Below are positions 33,215-43,844 of a stretch of DNA of 64,000 bases, in pieces. Under the pieces are notes generated by a model. That model was not told where the DNA came from, did no database searches, and saw only the letters and a list, made by a program, of their open reading frames with translations. The stretch covers positions 530,449-594,448 of the forward strand of contig VZQC01004541.1 in assembly GCA_009823505.1 (NCBI GenBank), read 5' to 3'. Numbering within the stretch: position 1 is the first letter of the stretch; each line of letters opens with the position of its first letter. This DNA is from Rhizomys pruinosus. Its lineage: Eukaryota > Chordata > Mammalia > Rodentia > Spalacidae. Made by a program: the position numbers and the translations under genes.

Positions 33215-33475
33215 CAGTGCTTGCTACATAAGCATGAAGACCCGAGTTCAGATCTCCAGCACCTACATGAAAGCCAGGTGTGGTGGTGCATACTGAACCC
33301 CAGCGCTGGGGAGGCAGGGACAGCTGCATTGTGGGACTTGCAGGTCAACCAATCTGGTAGACTCTGTGAGCTTCAGGCTGTCACAGACCCTGCCTCAAAA
33401 AATAGCAATAGAAGAAAACACCCAGCAACAAACTTTGGCCTCCACATGCACATATATGTATGCGTGTATGATTGT
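33215..33475 (+). mobile_element. B4-type composite SINE
   Basis: tRNA-like start (gcttgctacataagcatg), B1-like middle (aggtgtggtggtgcatac) and an ending in catgcacatatatg, followed by (TG)n at 33475-33494. Confidence 0.65.
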
Positions 33476-33492
33476 GTGTGTGTGTGTGTGTG

Positions 33493-33630
33493 TGGTGGCA
33501 CACACCTTTAATCTAGCAAGCATTCAGGAAGCAGAGGCAGGCAGATCTCTGTGAGATCAAGGCCAACCTGGTCTACGTAGCAAGTTCCAGGCCAGCTGGG
33601 GCTGCAGGGAAATCCTATCTCAACAAAATA
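33493..33630 (+). mobile_element. B1 SINE, 5' truncated
   Basis: Starts tggtggcacacacc, missing the first B1 bases, and ends tcctatctcaacaaa. Confidence 0.85.
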
Positions 33631-33808
33631 AAGAATACAAAAAATAAATAAATAAAATAAAAGATCTACTCTATGACCCAGCTACACCATTCCTGGATAT
33701 ATACCCCAAAGACTCTAAGACAAGCCACACATGTATGCATGCTTGCTCCAGTGTTGTTCACAATCCTCAAGTTGTATATATGTCATCAACAGATTAAAGA
33801 AAATTCGG

Positions 33809-34030
33809 GGAATGTACAAAATGAAGTTTTATTTATTTATTTATTGTTTATTTGGAGAGAAGAATAAATGGAGCTATGCAATCTCATAAGACAAGCTAGG
33901 CTTCTCTTTCCTCCTCAGGGAATGTACAAAATGAAGTTTTATTTACTTATTGTTTGTTTGTTTATTTATTTATTTAGAGAGAAGAATAAATGGAGCTATG
34001 CGATCTCATAAGAGCTAGGCTTCTTTCCTC
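33809..34030. repeat. Two-copy tandem duplication of ~110 bp
   Basis: gggaatgtacaaaatgaag starts both copies (33809 and 33919). Both include a TTTA-rich run and ggagctatgc[a/g]atctcat. The second copy has a longer (GTTT/ATTT)n run. Confidence 0.92.
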
Positions 34031-34234
34031 CTTTCCTCTGCTGCTTCAAGCTGCACAGACACCTGACAGACACTCTCTCTGGACTCTGCTCACCCACGTA
34101 CAGCACCAAGGGAAGATCTTACTGGTCCTCTTCAGTCTTCTGCTTTTGTTTGCAGCTTTGGGGAACACAGGAAGAAGGGCAGGGTGTGTGAGGATGTGGT
34201 TTGTCACTAGCGTCTTTGTTATACATTCTTCATG

Positions 34235-35330
34235 GATCAGACTTTTTTTCCATTTTTTTATTTGTTTATTTTTAAGGGATTCTACAATATAATAACACAG
34301 TTGTTTGCAGATAACATTCATGTTACTCAGTTTGCCATACAGTTAGGTAATTGGTGCATTTTGCAAGTATCTATGTCAAAATTTTGAACAACCCAAGGTT
34401 CCCATAATCCAGTTGGAGAAGCTTGTATGCACAGGCATGTTGATCCAGTTAGGAGTCCAGACTATATTCCTGTAGTCTCATGATTCACCCCTATCTGTCC
34501 GCAGCCCTTACATTCTACCACGCCTCCTCTTCTGCAATTTGTTCCCTGGGCTTTGGGAAAGGGGCACAAGTGGGTGAGAAGAAAACAGTCTACTTTCTTT
34601 GGAGTTGTCATTTTGGACTCTAGTCTGTTCAGGTTGTTCCCCTTCATGGGTTGACAGCTTATCCAGTGATACCCTTTTTAGTCATACTAACAAAGCACAA
34701 GCAATTGGATGTACAGGCATTTAAGCAGTACTAATTATTTTTTTAATTTAATTTTTATTGATGCTTTGTGCATTTCGTACATCATTTTCCAATTCAGATC
34801 AGGCATATTTCCCTTTCCCTTCCCCCCCACCCCCACCCCATCCCAGATCATGTATTCTGCCGTAACTGTCTTACATCTTTCTCTGTTTTTTTTTTTTTCA
34901 TTTTTTTAGCTATAAGTGATAATCCATGAGTACAGGCATCCTTCGTGCAAAACCAATCTGCAGGCTGTTGTGCCCAAACCCCCACAGCCCCACCATCCAG
35001 TGAGGGGGTGACAGGATATTTGTTCAATCAAGTTGATCAAATGAGTGTCCAGACTACATCGCTGTAGTTTCACCATTCACCCCAATCGCAGCCTTTACAT
35101 TCTACCACACCCCATCTTCCGCAGATTGTTCCCTAGGCTTAGAAAAGGGGCACAGGTGGATGAGAAGTAAAACAGTACTAATTATTATGTCAAGCTAAGC
35201 TGTGAGCATAGACACAGATGCTTGGATGGTATGCTAATCCGAAAACTGTGGTTTCTCTATAAAGGGTGACAAGTTCTTATTGTGNGAAGAGGGAAGGCTA
35301 TCAAATACAGTCATTGAAAGAATGAAAAGT
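34235..35330 (-). mobile_element. Old L1 3' end, antisense, interrupted
   Basis: 34235-34737 and 35187-35330 together match the repeat at 40906-41700 in order (tacattctaccacgcc, then ttccctgg/aggctt, then gacacagatg). The interruption is another L1 3' end of the same kind. A single N is at 35285. Confidence 0.7.
34738..35172 (-). mobile_element. 5'-truncated L1 3' end nested in a relative
   Basis: Begins with the T-rich/3' UTR start (ttttattgatgctttgtgc) and ends at ggtggatgagaagtaaaa. The host sequence cagtactaattatt stands on both sides (34724-34737 and 35175-35188). Confidence 0.8.
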
Positions 35331-35333
35331 AGG

Positions 35334-35558
35334 GGGATGGAGAGATGGCCTAGCAGTTAAGAGCACCGACTGCTCTTGCAGAGGACCCGGGTTCGATCCC
35401 CAGCACCCACATGGAGGCTAAAAACGGTCTTTAGCTCCAGTTCCAGGGGAATCTGACACCCTCTCCTGAACTCCGAAGCATTGCATGACACGGGTACACA
35501 AATCTACATGCAGACAGTACACTCATACACATAAAAAATAAATAAAATTTTAAAAAAA
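35334..35558 (+). mobile_element. B2-family SINE
   Basis: B2 with target duplication agaatgaaaagta on both sides. Its last ~55 bases are copied again in the tandem duplication that follows. Confidence 0.92.
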
Positions 35559-35844
35559 GAATGAAAAGTATATTCTCTGGATTGAAAAACATTTTTTTCT
35601 TTTATGTGCCTTTATTCTATGCTCAATTCATTCCCTTGTCATGAGTTTTTGTTTCTTCAGTTTTTACTGGGTCTACATGCAGACAGTACACTCATACACA
35701 TAAAAAATAAATAAAATTTTAAAAAAAGAAAGAATGAAAAGTGTATTCTCTGGATTGAAAAACATTTTTTTCTTTTATGTGCCTTTATTCTATGCTCAAT
35801 TCATTCCCTTGCCATGAGTTTTTGTTTCTTCAGTTTTTACTGGG
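35503..35844. repeat. 169-bp tandem duplication spanning a B2 3' end
   Basis: tctacatgcagacagtac starts copies at 35503 and 35672. Each copy contains the B2 3' end plus about 110 bp of flank, ending tttttactggg. The second copy has a 4-bp aaag insertion. Confidence 0.93.
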
Positions 35845-35918
35845 ATATCTTTTTGTTTTGTACAACCTCATCTTCAGACTTAGGAACAATTTGTTCCTTT
35901 TCAGTGAGGATCATTTCT

Positions 35919-36161
35919 TTTTTTAAAATTTTATTTATTTCTGTATGTGTATGAATGTACTGTCTGCATGCAGGTCTGTGCACCCATGTCATGCAATGCC
36001 GCGGAGGTCAGAAGAGGGCGTCGGATTCCCCTGGAACTGGAGTTCTCCTGGAATTGGAGTTTCGGACGGTTCTTGGCCGCCATGTGGGTGCTGGGGATTG
36101 AACCCAGGTCCTCTGCAAGAGCGGTTGGCGCTCTTAACCGCTAGGCCATCTCTCCAGCCCC
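35919..36161 (-). mobile_element. B2-family SINE, antisense
   Basis: Complete long-subtype B2 in antisense, ending ctctccagcccc. Confidence 0.92.
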
Positions 36162-36174
36162 AGCTAACTCTAAT

Positions 36175-36396
36175 TTTTTAAATAATCTTTTTATTTTATG
36201 TGTATGAGTGTTATGCCTGCATGTTTATAAGTGCATCAGTGTCATGCAATGACCTTGGAGGTTAGAAGAGAGTTTTAGACCCCTGGAACTGGAGTTACAG
36301 AGAGTTGTAAGCCACCAGGAATCGAACCTCTGCCATGTGAGTCCTCTGCAAGAGCGACCAGTGCTCTTAACTACTGAGCGATCTCTCCAGCCCCAA
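36175..36396 (-). mobile_element. B2/B3-family SINE, antisense, older
   Basis: Antisense element of the B3-like subtype (gtcatgcaatgaccttggag). The flanks ctaactc[t/a]aattt form a probable target duplication. Confidence 0.87.
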
Positions 36397-36459
36397 CTAA
36401 CTCAAATTTCCATCCCTCGCTTACTGGTCTCTTGGTGCAATCTACCTGTGAAGCTATCT

Positions 36460-36702
36460 GTTTTTTTATTTTATTTATTTTTGGATGTGTATGAATGTAC
36501 TGTCTGCATGTAGGCTTGTGCACCCATGTCGTGCAATGCCGTGGAGATCAGAAGAGGGTCTCGGATTCCCCTGGAACTGGGATTCTCCTGGAATTGGAGT
36601 TACAGATGGTTCTCAGCCGCCATGTGGGTGCTGGGGATCAAACCCGGGTCCTCTGCAAGAGCAGTCGGCGCTCTTAACCACTAGGCTATCTCTCCAGCCC
36701 CA
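36460..36702 (-). mobile_element. B2-family SINE, antisense
   Basis: Complete long-subtype B2 in antisense with target duplication gtgaagctatct at about 36448 and 36704. Confidence 0.93.
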
Positions 36703-36944
36703 CGTGAAGCTATCTTAAACACCGTCAGCAGCAGCATGAATGACAGCCACCTCTGCAGGATTTGTTCGTCCCCCTGGTCTGCAGGAAAAGTCCCTCCCCT
36801 TGAGGACAGAGGCCCACTGACCCACAGAGAGGACCCACAGAGAGCAAGAGCTGTGTCCAGGACAGGACATGGGCTGCACTGTTGATGAACGCCACAGCCA
36901 TGTTCTCCTCTCTGTTTCCCTTCTCTTCAGTCTCCTTTTAAACC

Positions 36945-37157
36945 CTGGTAGAGATTTGGAGAGGTCACCTCAGCACTTAAGAGCACTGGCTGCTGTTGCA
37001 GAGGACCTGTCCCAGTTCAGTTCCCAGTACCTAGTTCAGGCAGCTCACAACTGCTTGTAACTCCAGCTCCAGGGGAATCCAGTGCCCTCTTTTGTCCTCT
37101 CTGGGCACTGCACTCACATGCATACACCTATATACACATAAAGTAAGTCTAAAAAAT
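36945..37157 (+). mobile_element. B2/B3-family SINE, older
   Basis: Diverged copy with an altered head (agagatttggagaggtc) and a recognisable body (aactccagctccaggggaat). Confidence 0.8.
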
Positions 37158-37611
37158 AAACACTGGGAGAACTGCATTAATTTCTATACTTAACAAGTCT
37201 GTCTGGTTCTAGTCACTTTCCATTTATAATGATGACTGACACCCTTCGGCTACTTCAGCCTTTTTTCCAGGTGCTCTATTTCCAGGCCTGCCTGGCATCC
37301 TCCTCTTACCACCCCCCCCACCCCATACACAACTTTTTCCTGGCGAGTGTGACTTGAGCTGTCTTTGTTCTTTTTTTCCATTTTGAAAGTTATACATCTA
37401 ATTTCTAGCAGTTAGCCTAATTCTTAAAAATAGGTTACCTAAATTTTTAAAATAGTACATTGCTCATTATAGAAACCTTAAGGCAATACAGAAGAAATTA
37501 AGCTATAAAGTCTTACCAAGAAAAAAAAATTCCCTATTTTCTGCCACCTGCTGAACACAATCCAGGTTCAAGCCAGCCTTGGTGGCAGGGGTGGGGGGAG
37601 GGGACGGGAAC
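37158..37611. other. Stretch without recognised genes
   Basis: Unassigned sequence before the 12-bp array, with no gene or clear repeat. 37590-37611 (ggtggggggaggggacggg) is a short G-rich run at the array edge. Confidence 0.5.
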
Positions 37612-40520
37612 CTGCATGCAGTCCTCCATGCAGTCCTCCATGCAGTCCTCCATGCAGTCCTCCATGCAGTCCTCCATGCAGTCCTCCATGCAGTCCTTCA
37701 TGCAGTCCTCCAGGCAGTCCTCCAGGCAGTCCTCCATGCAGTCCTCCATGCAGTCCTCCATGCAGTCCTCCAGGCAGTCCTCCGTGCAGTCCTATGGGCA
37801 GTCCTCCAGGCAGTCCTCGGGGCAGTCCTCCAGGCAGTCCTCCGGGCAGTCCTTCAGGCAGTCCTCTGGCCAGTCCTCCGTGCAGTCCTCCTGGCAGTCA
37901 TCCGGGCAGTCCTCCGGGCAGTCCTTCGGGCAGTCCTCCGTGCAGTCCTCCGTGCAGTCCTCCAGGCAGTCCTCCAGGCAGTCCTCCGTGCAGTCCTCCA
38001 GGCAGTCCTCCAGGCAGTCCTCCGTGCAGTCCTCCTGGCAGTCCTCCGGGCAGTCCTCCGGGCAGTCCTCCGGGCAGTCCTCCATGCAGTCCTCCGGGCA
38101 GTCCTCCATGCAGTCCTCCAGGCAGTCCTCCAGGCAGTCCTCCAGGCAGTCCTCCAGGCAGTCCTCCAGGCAGTCCTCCAGGTAGTCCTCCAGGCAGTCC
38201 TCCAGGCAGTCCTGTGGGCAGTCCTCCAGGCAGTCCTCCGTGCAGTCCTCCAGGCAGTCCTCCGTGCAGTCCTCCAGGCAGTCCTCCGTGAAGTCCTCCT
38301 GGCAGTCCTCCGGGCAGTCCTCCGTGAAGCCCTCCGGGCAGTCCTCCGGGCAGTCCTCCGGGCAGTCCTCCGGGCAGTCCTTTGGGCAGTCCTCTGGCCA
38401 GTCCTCCATGCAGTCCTCCGGGCAGTCCTCCGGGCAGTCCTCCGGGCAGTCCTCCGGGCAGTCCTTTGGGCAGTCCTCTGGCCAGTCCTCCATGCAGTCC
38501 TCCGGGCAGTCCTTCGGGCAGTCCTCTGGCCAGTCCTCCTGGCAGTCCTCCGTGCAGTCCTCTGTGCAGTCCTCCAGGCAGTCCTCCGTGCAGTCCTCCG
38601 GGCAGTCCTCCGGGCAGTCCTCCATGCAGTCCTCCGGGCAGTCCTCCATGCAGTCCTCCGGGCAGTCCTCCATGCAGTCCTCCAGGCAGTCCTCCAGGCA
38701 GTCCTCCAGGCAGTCCTCCAGGCAGTCCTCCAGGCAGTCCTCCAGGCAGTCCTCTGGGCAGTCCTCCAGGCAGTCCTCCGGGCAGTCCTCCAGGCAGTCC
38801 TCCGTGCAGTCCTCCAGGCAGTCCTCCGTGAAGTCCTCCTGGCAGTCCTCCGGGCAGTCCTCCGTGAAGCCCTCCGGGCAGTCCTCCGGGCAGTCCTCCG
38901 GGCAGTCCTCCGGGCAGTCCTCCGGGCAGTCCTCCAGGCAGTCCTCCGTGCAGTCCTCCAGGCAGTCCTCCGTGCAGTCCTCCAGGCAGTCCTCCGTGAA
39001 GTCCTCCTGGCAGTCCTCCGGGCAGTCCTCCGTGAAGCCCTCCGGGCAGTCCTCCGGGCAGTCCTCCGGGCAGTCCTCCGGGCAGTCCTTTGGGCAGTCC
39101 TCTGGCCAGTCCTCCATGCAGTCCTCCGGGCAGTCCTTCGGGCAGTCCTCTGGCCAGTCCTCCTGGCAGTCCTCCGTGCAGTCCTCTGTGCAGTCCTCCA
39201 GGCAGTCCTCCGTGCAGTCCTCCGGGCAGTCCTCCGGGCAGTCCTCCATGCAGACCTCCGGGAAGTCCTCTGTGCAGTCCTCCTGGCAGTCCTCCGGGCA
39301 GTCCTCCAGGCAGTCCTCCGGGCAGTCCTCCTGGCAGTCCTCCGGGCAGTCCTCCTGGCAGTCCTCCGGGCAGTCCTCCGGGCAGTCCTTCGGGCAGTCC
39401 TCTGGCCAGTCCTCCGTGCAGTCCTCCTGGCAGTCCTCCGGGCAGTCCTCCAGGCAGTCCTCCGGGCAGTCCTCCTGGCAGTCCTCCGGGCAGTCCTCCG
39501 GGCAGTCCTCCGTGCAGTCCTCCGGGCAGTCCTCCGTGCAGTCCTCCGGGCAGTCCTCCGGGCAGTCCTCCGGGCAGTCCTCCGGGCAGTCCTCCGGGCA
39601 GTCCTCCGGGCAGTCCTCCGGGCAGTCCTCCGGGCAGTCCTCCGGGCAGTCCTCCGGGCAGTCCTCCGTGCAGTCCTCCGGGCAGTCCTCCGGGCAGTCC
39701 TCCGGGCAGTCCTCCGGGCAGTCCTCCTGGCAGTCCTCCGGGCAGTCCTCCGGGCAGTCCTCCAGGCAGTCCTCTGGCCAGTCCTCCGTGCAGTCCTCCG
39801 GGAAGTCCTCTGGGCATTCCTCCAGGCAGTCCTCCGTGCAGTCCTCCAGGCAGTCCTCCGTGCAGTCCTCCGTGCAGTCCTCCTGGCAGTCCTCCAGGCA
39901 GTCCTCCGTGCAGTCCTCCAGGCAGTCCTCCGTGCAGTCCTCCGTGCAGTCCTCCGGGCAGTCCTCCAGGCAGTCCTCCGTGCAGTCCTCCAGGCAGTCC
40001 TCCGTGCAGTCCTCCGTGCAGTCCTCCTGGCAGTCCTCCAGGCAGTCCTCCGTGCAGTCCTCCAGGCAGTCCTCCGTGCAGTCCTCCATGCAGTCCTCCA
40101 GGCAGCCCTCCGTGCAGTCCTCCAGGCAGTCCTCTGTGCAGTCCTCCGTGCAGTCCTCCATGCAGTCCTTCATGCAGTCCTCCAGGCAGTCCTCCATGCA
40201 GTCCTCCAGGCAGTCCTCCATGCAGTCCTCCAGGCAGTCCTCCGTGCAGTCCTCCAGGCAGTCCTCCGTGCAGTCCTCCAGGCAGTCCTCTGGCCAGTCC
40301 TCCGGGCAGTCCTCCGTGCAGTCCTCTGGGCAGTCCTCCGTGCAGTCCTCTGGGCAGTCCTCCGTGCAGTCCTCCTGGCAGTCCTCCGGGCAGTCCTTAG
40401 GGCAGTCCTCCATGCAGTCCTCCATGCAGTCCTCTGGGCAGTCCTCCATGCAGTCCTCCATGCAGTCCTCCAGGCAGTCCTCCAGGCAGTCCTCCAGGCA
40501 GTCCTCCAGGAAGTCCTCCA
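37612..40520. repeat. 12-bp minisatellite, ~240 copies, with higher-order blocks
   Basis: The unit is cagtcctcc followed by three variable bases (agg, ggg, gtg, atg or tgg). The edges (37612-37780 and 40080-40520) are rich in atg/agg variants and the centre (39540-39720) is an almost pure ggg-type run. Rare variants mark larger duplications: gtgaagtcctcctgg occurs at 38288, 38828 and 38996, and the run through ttgggcagtcctctggcc at 38381, 38465 and 39089. The spacings 708, 624, 540, 168 and 84 bp are all whole multiples of 12. Because 12 is divisible by 3 and the unit has no stop in most frames, open frames of up to 1032 codons arise on both strands. They are low-complexity and are not called as genes. 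Confidence 0.97.
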
Positions 40521-40679
40521 TGCGGTTCTCTGTCCAGTTTTCCACAGCAGCTGGACCACTCTGGATTCCCCCTGCACTGCCCAGACCTCCCATCTCCTCT
40601 CTCCAAGCTCTGGACCCATCCTGTTGAGTGTGAGGCCATACCTCACTGGTTTCCATTTGCATTTTCCCAGTGATTAACA

Positions 40680-40905
40680 GCATTGATCATCTTCCTGTAT
40701 ATTATTGGACATTAGTTTATCTCCTCTGGGGAAATGCCTGTTCAACTCCTTTGCCCATGCTTTAATTGTGTTGATTTTTCTATTGTTGAGCTGCAGTTCT
40801 TTATATGTTCAGAGCATTAATCTCCTGTTAGCTATATTACTGCATCTGTGCTACCTTTTCACTCATTAATACGGTTCCTTAAAACACACAAGTTTTCATT
40901 TACAT
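40680..40905 (-). mobile_element. Old L1 fragment, antisense
   Basis: Ancient L1 landmarks in order: ctcctctggggaaatgcctg, then tcctttgcccatg, then gagctgcagttctttatatg. Confidence 0.7.
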
Positions 40906-41700
40906 TTTTTATTTTAATTTTTTTATTGAGAAATTTTATTTTCTTTTTTCTTTTTTATTTTTTTCATTTTTTAACAATAAGTAATAATTTATGAGTACAA
41001 GCGTCCTTCATGTAAAACCAATTTGCAAGCAGTTGTGCCCAAACCCACACAGTCCAAGGGTCCCACCATCCAGTTGGGGGCTTGTATGTTCAATCAAGTT
41101 GATGAGTGTCCAGTCTATATTGCTGTAGTTTTGCCATTCACCCCAATCGCAGCCTTTACATTCTACCACGCCCCCTCGTCCGCAGATTGTTCCCTAGGCT
41201 TAGAAAAGGGGCACAGGTGGATGAGAAGCAAAACAGTCTACTTTCTCTGGAGATGTCAGTTTGGACTCTGGTCAATTCTGGCTGTTTCCTTTCATGGGCT
41301 GACAGTTTGTCCAGGAATAACCTTTCAATCCTACTAATGAAGCACAGGCAATTAGATATATAGGTATTTAAACAGTACTAATTGTTATGGTAGGTTACTT
41401 TGGTATAGACACAGATGTTTGGATGGTATGTTAATCCATGAATTATGTTTTTTCTGTAAAATATGACAGGGTCTTACTGTGGCTTATAACATCTCCTAAC
41501 CACTAGAGGATGTAAGCTTGTGGCATCAGCCATGGGTTATTCCTCCAAGGAGAGAGCTAATAGCCAATTAGATTTGGGATATACAGGCATATGGCTGCCA
41601 CTGCTGCACAGTATTTCCAGGCAGGTGAGGTGTAGCTGGTGCTGACGGAGGAGTCTTGCTTGACTCAAGGAGACCTATATTTGCTTTATTGGTTTAGTGG
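40906..41700 (-). mobile_element. L1-type 3' end, antisense
   Basis: Same repeat as 34235-35330 (aaaaccaatttgcaagcagttg, cattctaccacgccccctc). It continues further, to about 41700, than the copies at 34 kb. Confidence 0.65.
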
Positions 41701-41979
41701 CCTTTGGTAACACTCTCTGGTATTCCAGAGAACAATTGTACACTTGCAAGTGCGGTCTCAATACATCTTTCCCATGCTTACATCAGGTCTTTGACAGCAG
41801 GGCCTTATCACCTCTCTTCTTGCAAGTATCCCAGTTTACAGGCAAGAAGCCTTTACCTTTCTGTGGGGGGGGGGGCTTGGATCCCCTGGCCAACATTTCT
41901 TTGGTAGAATAATCCATTGCTGATATCAGAGCTCTCCTGTATTAATATATTTTGCTTAAGTGCACAGCTTAAGTATTTT

Positions 41980-42135
41980 AATTTTTTTTTTATCTTTTTC
42001 AAGACAGGATCTCCCTCTAGCCCCAGCTGTCCTGGAAGTCACCCTGTAGACCAGGCTAGTCTTGAACTCACAAAGATCCACCTGCCTCTGCCTCCCAAGT
42101 GCTAGGATTATAGGTGTGTGCCACCACACCCAGCT
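41980..42135 (-). mobile_element. B1 SINE, antisense
   Basis: Complete antisense B1 (gacaggatctccctc to caccacacccagc). Confidence 0.92.
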
Positions 42136-42149
42136 TTTATTTTAATTTT

Positions 42150-42404
42150 CTTTTTTAAATTTTTTTTATTAATTTTATTTATCTCCGTATGTATATGAAT
42201 GTACTGTCTGCATGCAAGTCTGTGCACCCGTGTTGTGCAATGCAGCACAGGTCAGAAGAGGGCGTCGACTCCCCTGGAACTGGAGTTCTCCTGGAATTGA
42301 AGTTTCAGATGGCTCTCGGCCGCCATGTGGGTGCTGGGGATCGAATCCGGCTCCTCTGTAAGAGCGGTTGGCACTCCCAACTGGTAGGCCATCTCTCCAG
42401 CCCT
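42150..42404 (-). mobile_element. B2-family SINE, antisense
   Basis: Complete long-subtype B2 in antisense. Target duplication tattttaattttc on both sides. Confidence 0.92.
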
Positions 42405-42429
42405 ATTTTAATTTTCAATGTGTATTATT

Positions 42430-42745
42430 TTTCCATTTTTTTCAATATCTATTTTTATTGAATTTGGGGACATTTCATACATCTAAATCAGATTTAGACC
42501 ATCCTCTATCTGCACCCCTATAGAGTCCCCACGCCATATTTCTGTCATATGCATTCTGTCATATATGTTAAGGCCATATAAGTCAAGTGTGTGTCTTCAG
42601 ATGTCTCTTGGTGTGAGTTCATCCACTTCAGCCATCTAGCATCACTCCTTAAAGAAGAATGACTCTCCCTCTCCCAGCAGTGATCAGTTGCAATATTTCC
42701 TTCACTAAGGTTGGGGATTCTTGCCCATTTCCCAGTTCTATGCTG
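42430..42745 (-). mobile_element. L1 3' UTR fragment, antisense
   Basis: Contains aagaatgactctccctctcc and cagcagtgatcagttgc, phrases of rodent Lx-type L1 3' UTRs. Starts with a T-rich/ttgaatttgggg end. Confidence 0.65.
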
Positions 42746-42747
42746 GT

Positions 42748-42892
42748 TTTTATTTTATGTTTTTGAGTGTTTTGCCTGTATGTATGTAAGTGTACTGCAT
42801 GCATGTGATGGCTGTAGAGGCCAGAAAAAGGTATTATATCCCCTGGAACTGGAGTTACAGACTGTTGTTAGACCTATGTCCTCTGAAGAGGT
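42748..42892 (-). mobile_element. B3-type SINE, antisense, truncated
   Basis: tgtttttgagtgttttgcc to gacctatgtcctctgaag. The head is missing. Confidence 0.75.
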
Positions 42893-42949
42893 TAATTTAA
42901 GTGATGCCCAATTCACTTGTTTTGTCTTTTGTTTTGGTGTCATATCTAG

Positions 42950-43155
42950 GAAGCTGTATTACTTTTCTGTTGCTGTGATTTTGGGCTCCCAGTTCCAAAG
43001 GGATAAGAGTCCATAGTGGTGGACAGGCCTGCCCGCAGAGGTGGCCAGAGCAGAAAGCTCACATCCTAAAGGAGCAGAGGGACAAACTGGAAATGGGCAG
43101 GCCAGTATCCCCTCAGGGCACAGCCCCAGTGGCTTGAAGGTCTCGCACCAGGTGC
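42950..43155 (-). mobile_element. DNA-transposon-like repeat B, antisense
   Basis: Starts attacttttctgttgctgtg and contains gggataagagtcca and cagaaagctcacatcc, the antisense of the repeat B tail and body. Interrupted by a B1 at 43161. Confidence 0.55.
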
Positions 43156-43160
43156 CATCC

Positions 43161-43291
43161 CTTTTTTTTTTTTTTCAGTCTTTTTGAGACAGGGTCTCCC
43201 TATAGCCCCCACTGGCCTTGAACTTACAGAGATCCATCTGCCTCTGCCTCTGGAGTGCTGGGATTAAAGGGGTGTGCTACCAAGCCCCACA
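43161..43291 (-). mobile_element. B1 SINE, antisense
   Basis: gagacagggtctccctatag to taccaagccccac, with an internal shortening near 43210. Confidence 0.88.
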
Positions 43292-43577
43292 TTTTTTTTT
43301 TTTGGTCTTTGCCACCTCCTAAAGGTTCCAGCACTTCCCAGGAGTGTCAGGGTATGGGGAGGCATGTGTGCCTTTGGGGAAATTCCATTTGTGAATCACA
43401 GAGCCATCATTGCAGCAGCTCTCTGTGAAGCTGGAGTCAGAAAGCAGATGTTCTCGTTTCCTTTATCAGGATCGCTTCAGCTCTTCAGAGTCCCTCAGAC
43501 TCCATGTGAATTTGGGGGTGCATTTCTCTTTTCTCCATTTGGGCTGTAGGGTTTTTTTGTTTATTGTTTGTGGTGAC

Positions 43578-43829
43578 TTTTTTTAATGATTTTTTTATTT
43601 TTATTTATTTTTTATGTATATGAATGTACTGTCTGCATGTAGGTTTGTGCACCTGTGTCATGCAATGCTGCGGAGGTCAGAAGAGGGTGTCGGATTCCCC
43701 TGGAACTGGAGTTCTCCTGGAATTGGAGTTTCAGATGGTTCTCAGCCACCATGTGGGTGCTGGGGATTGAACCTGGGTCCTCTGCAAGAGCAGTCAGCAC
43801 TCTTAACCGCTAGGCCATCTCTCCAGCCC
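43578..43829 (-). mobile_element. B2-family SINE, antisense
   Basis: Complete long-subtype B2 in antisense, with gactttt on both sides. Confidence 0.92.
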
Positions 43830-43844
43830 GACTTTTCTTTTTTG

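Larger units (their letters stand above)
29080..33830 (+). mobile_element. Old L1, interrupted by many SINEs
   Basis: Ordered, diverged L1 ORF2 segments occur at 29080-29215 (EN region, ccttccaataattactttg), 30019-30190, 30447-31585, 31741-31885, 32160-32398 and 33650-33830 (C-terminal region, tgacccagctacaccattcc). All are on the plus strand, with SINEs between. It is fully decayed. Confidence 0.8.

Noticed and set aside
37579..40683. Giant proteins of 639-1032 residues on both strands
   Set aside because: They arise from a 12-bp tandem unit lacking stops. Frames overlap on both strands, composition is extremely low complexity, and no independent coding signal is visible.
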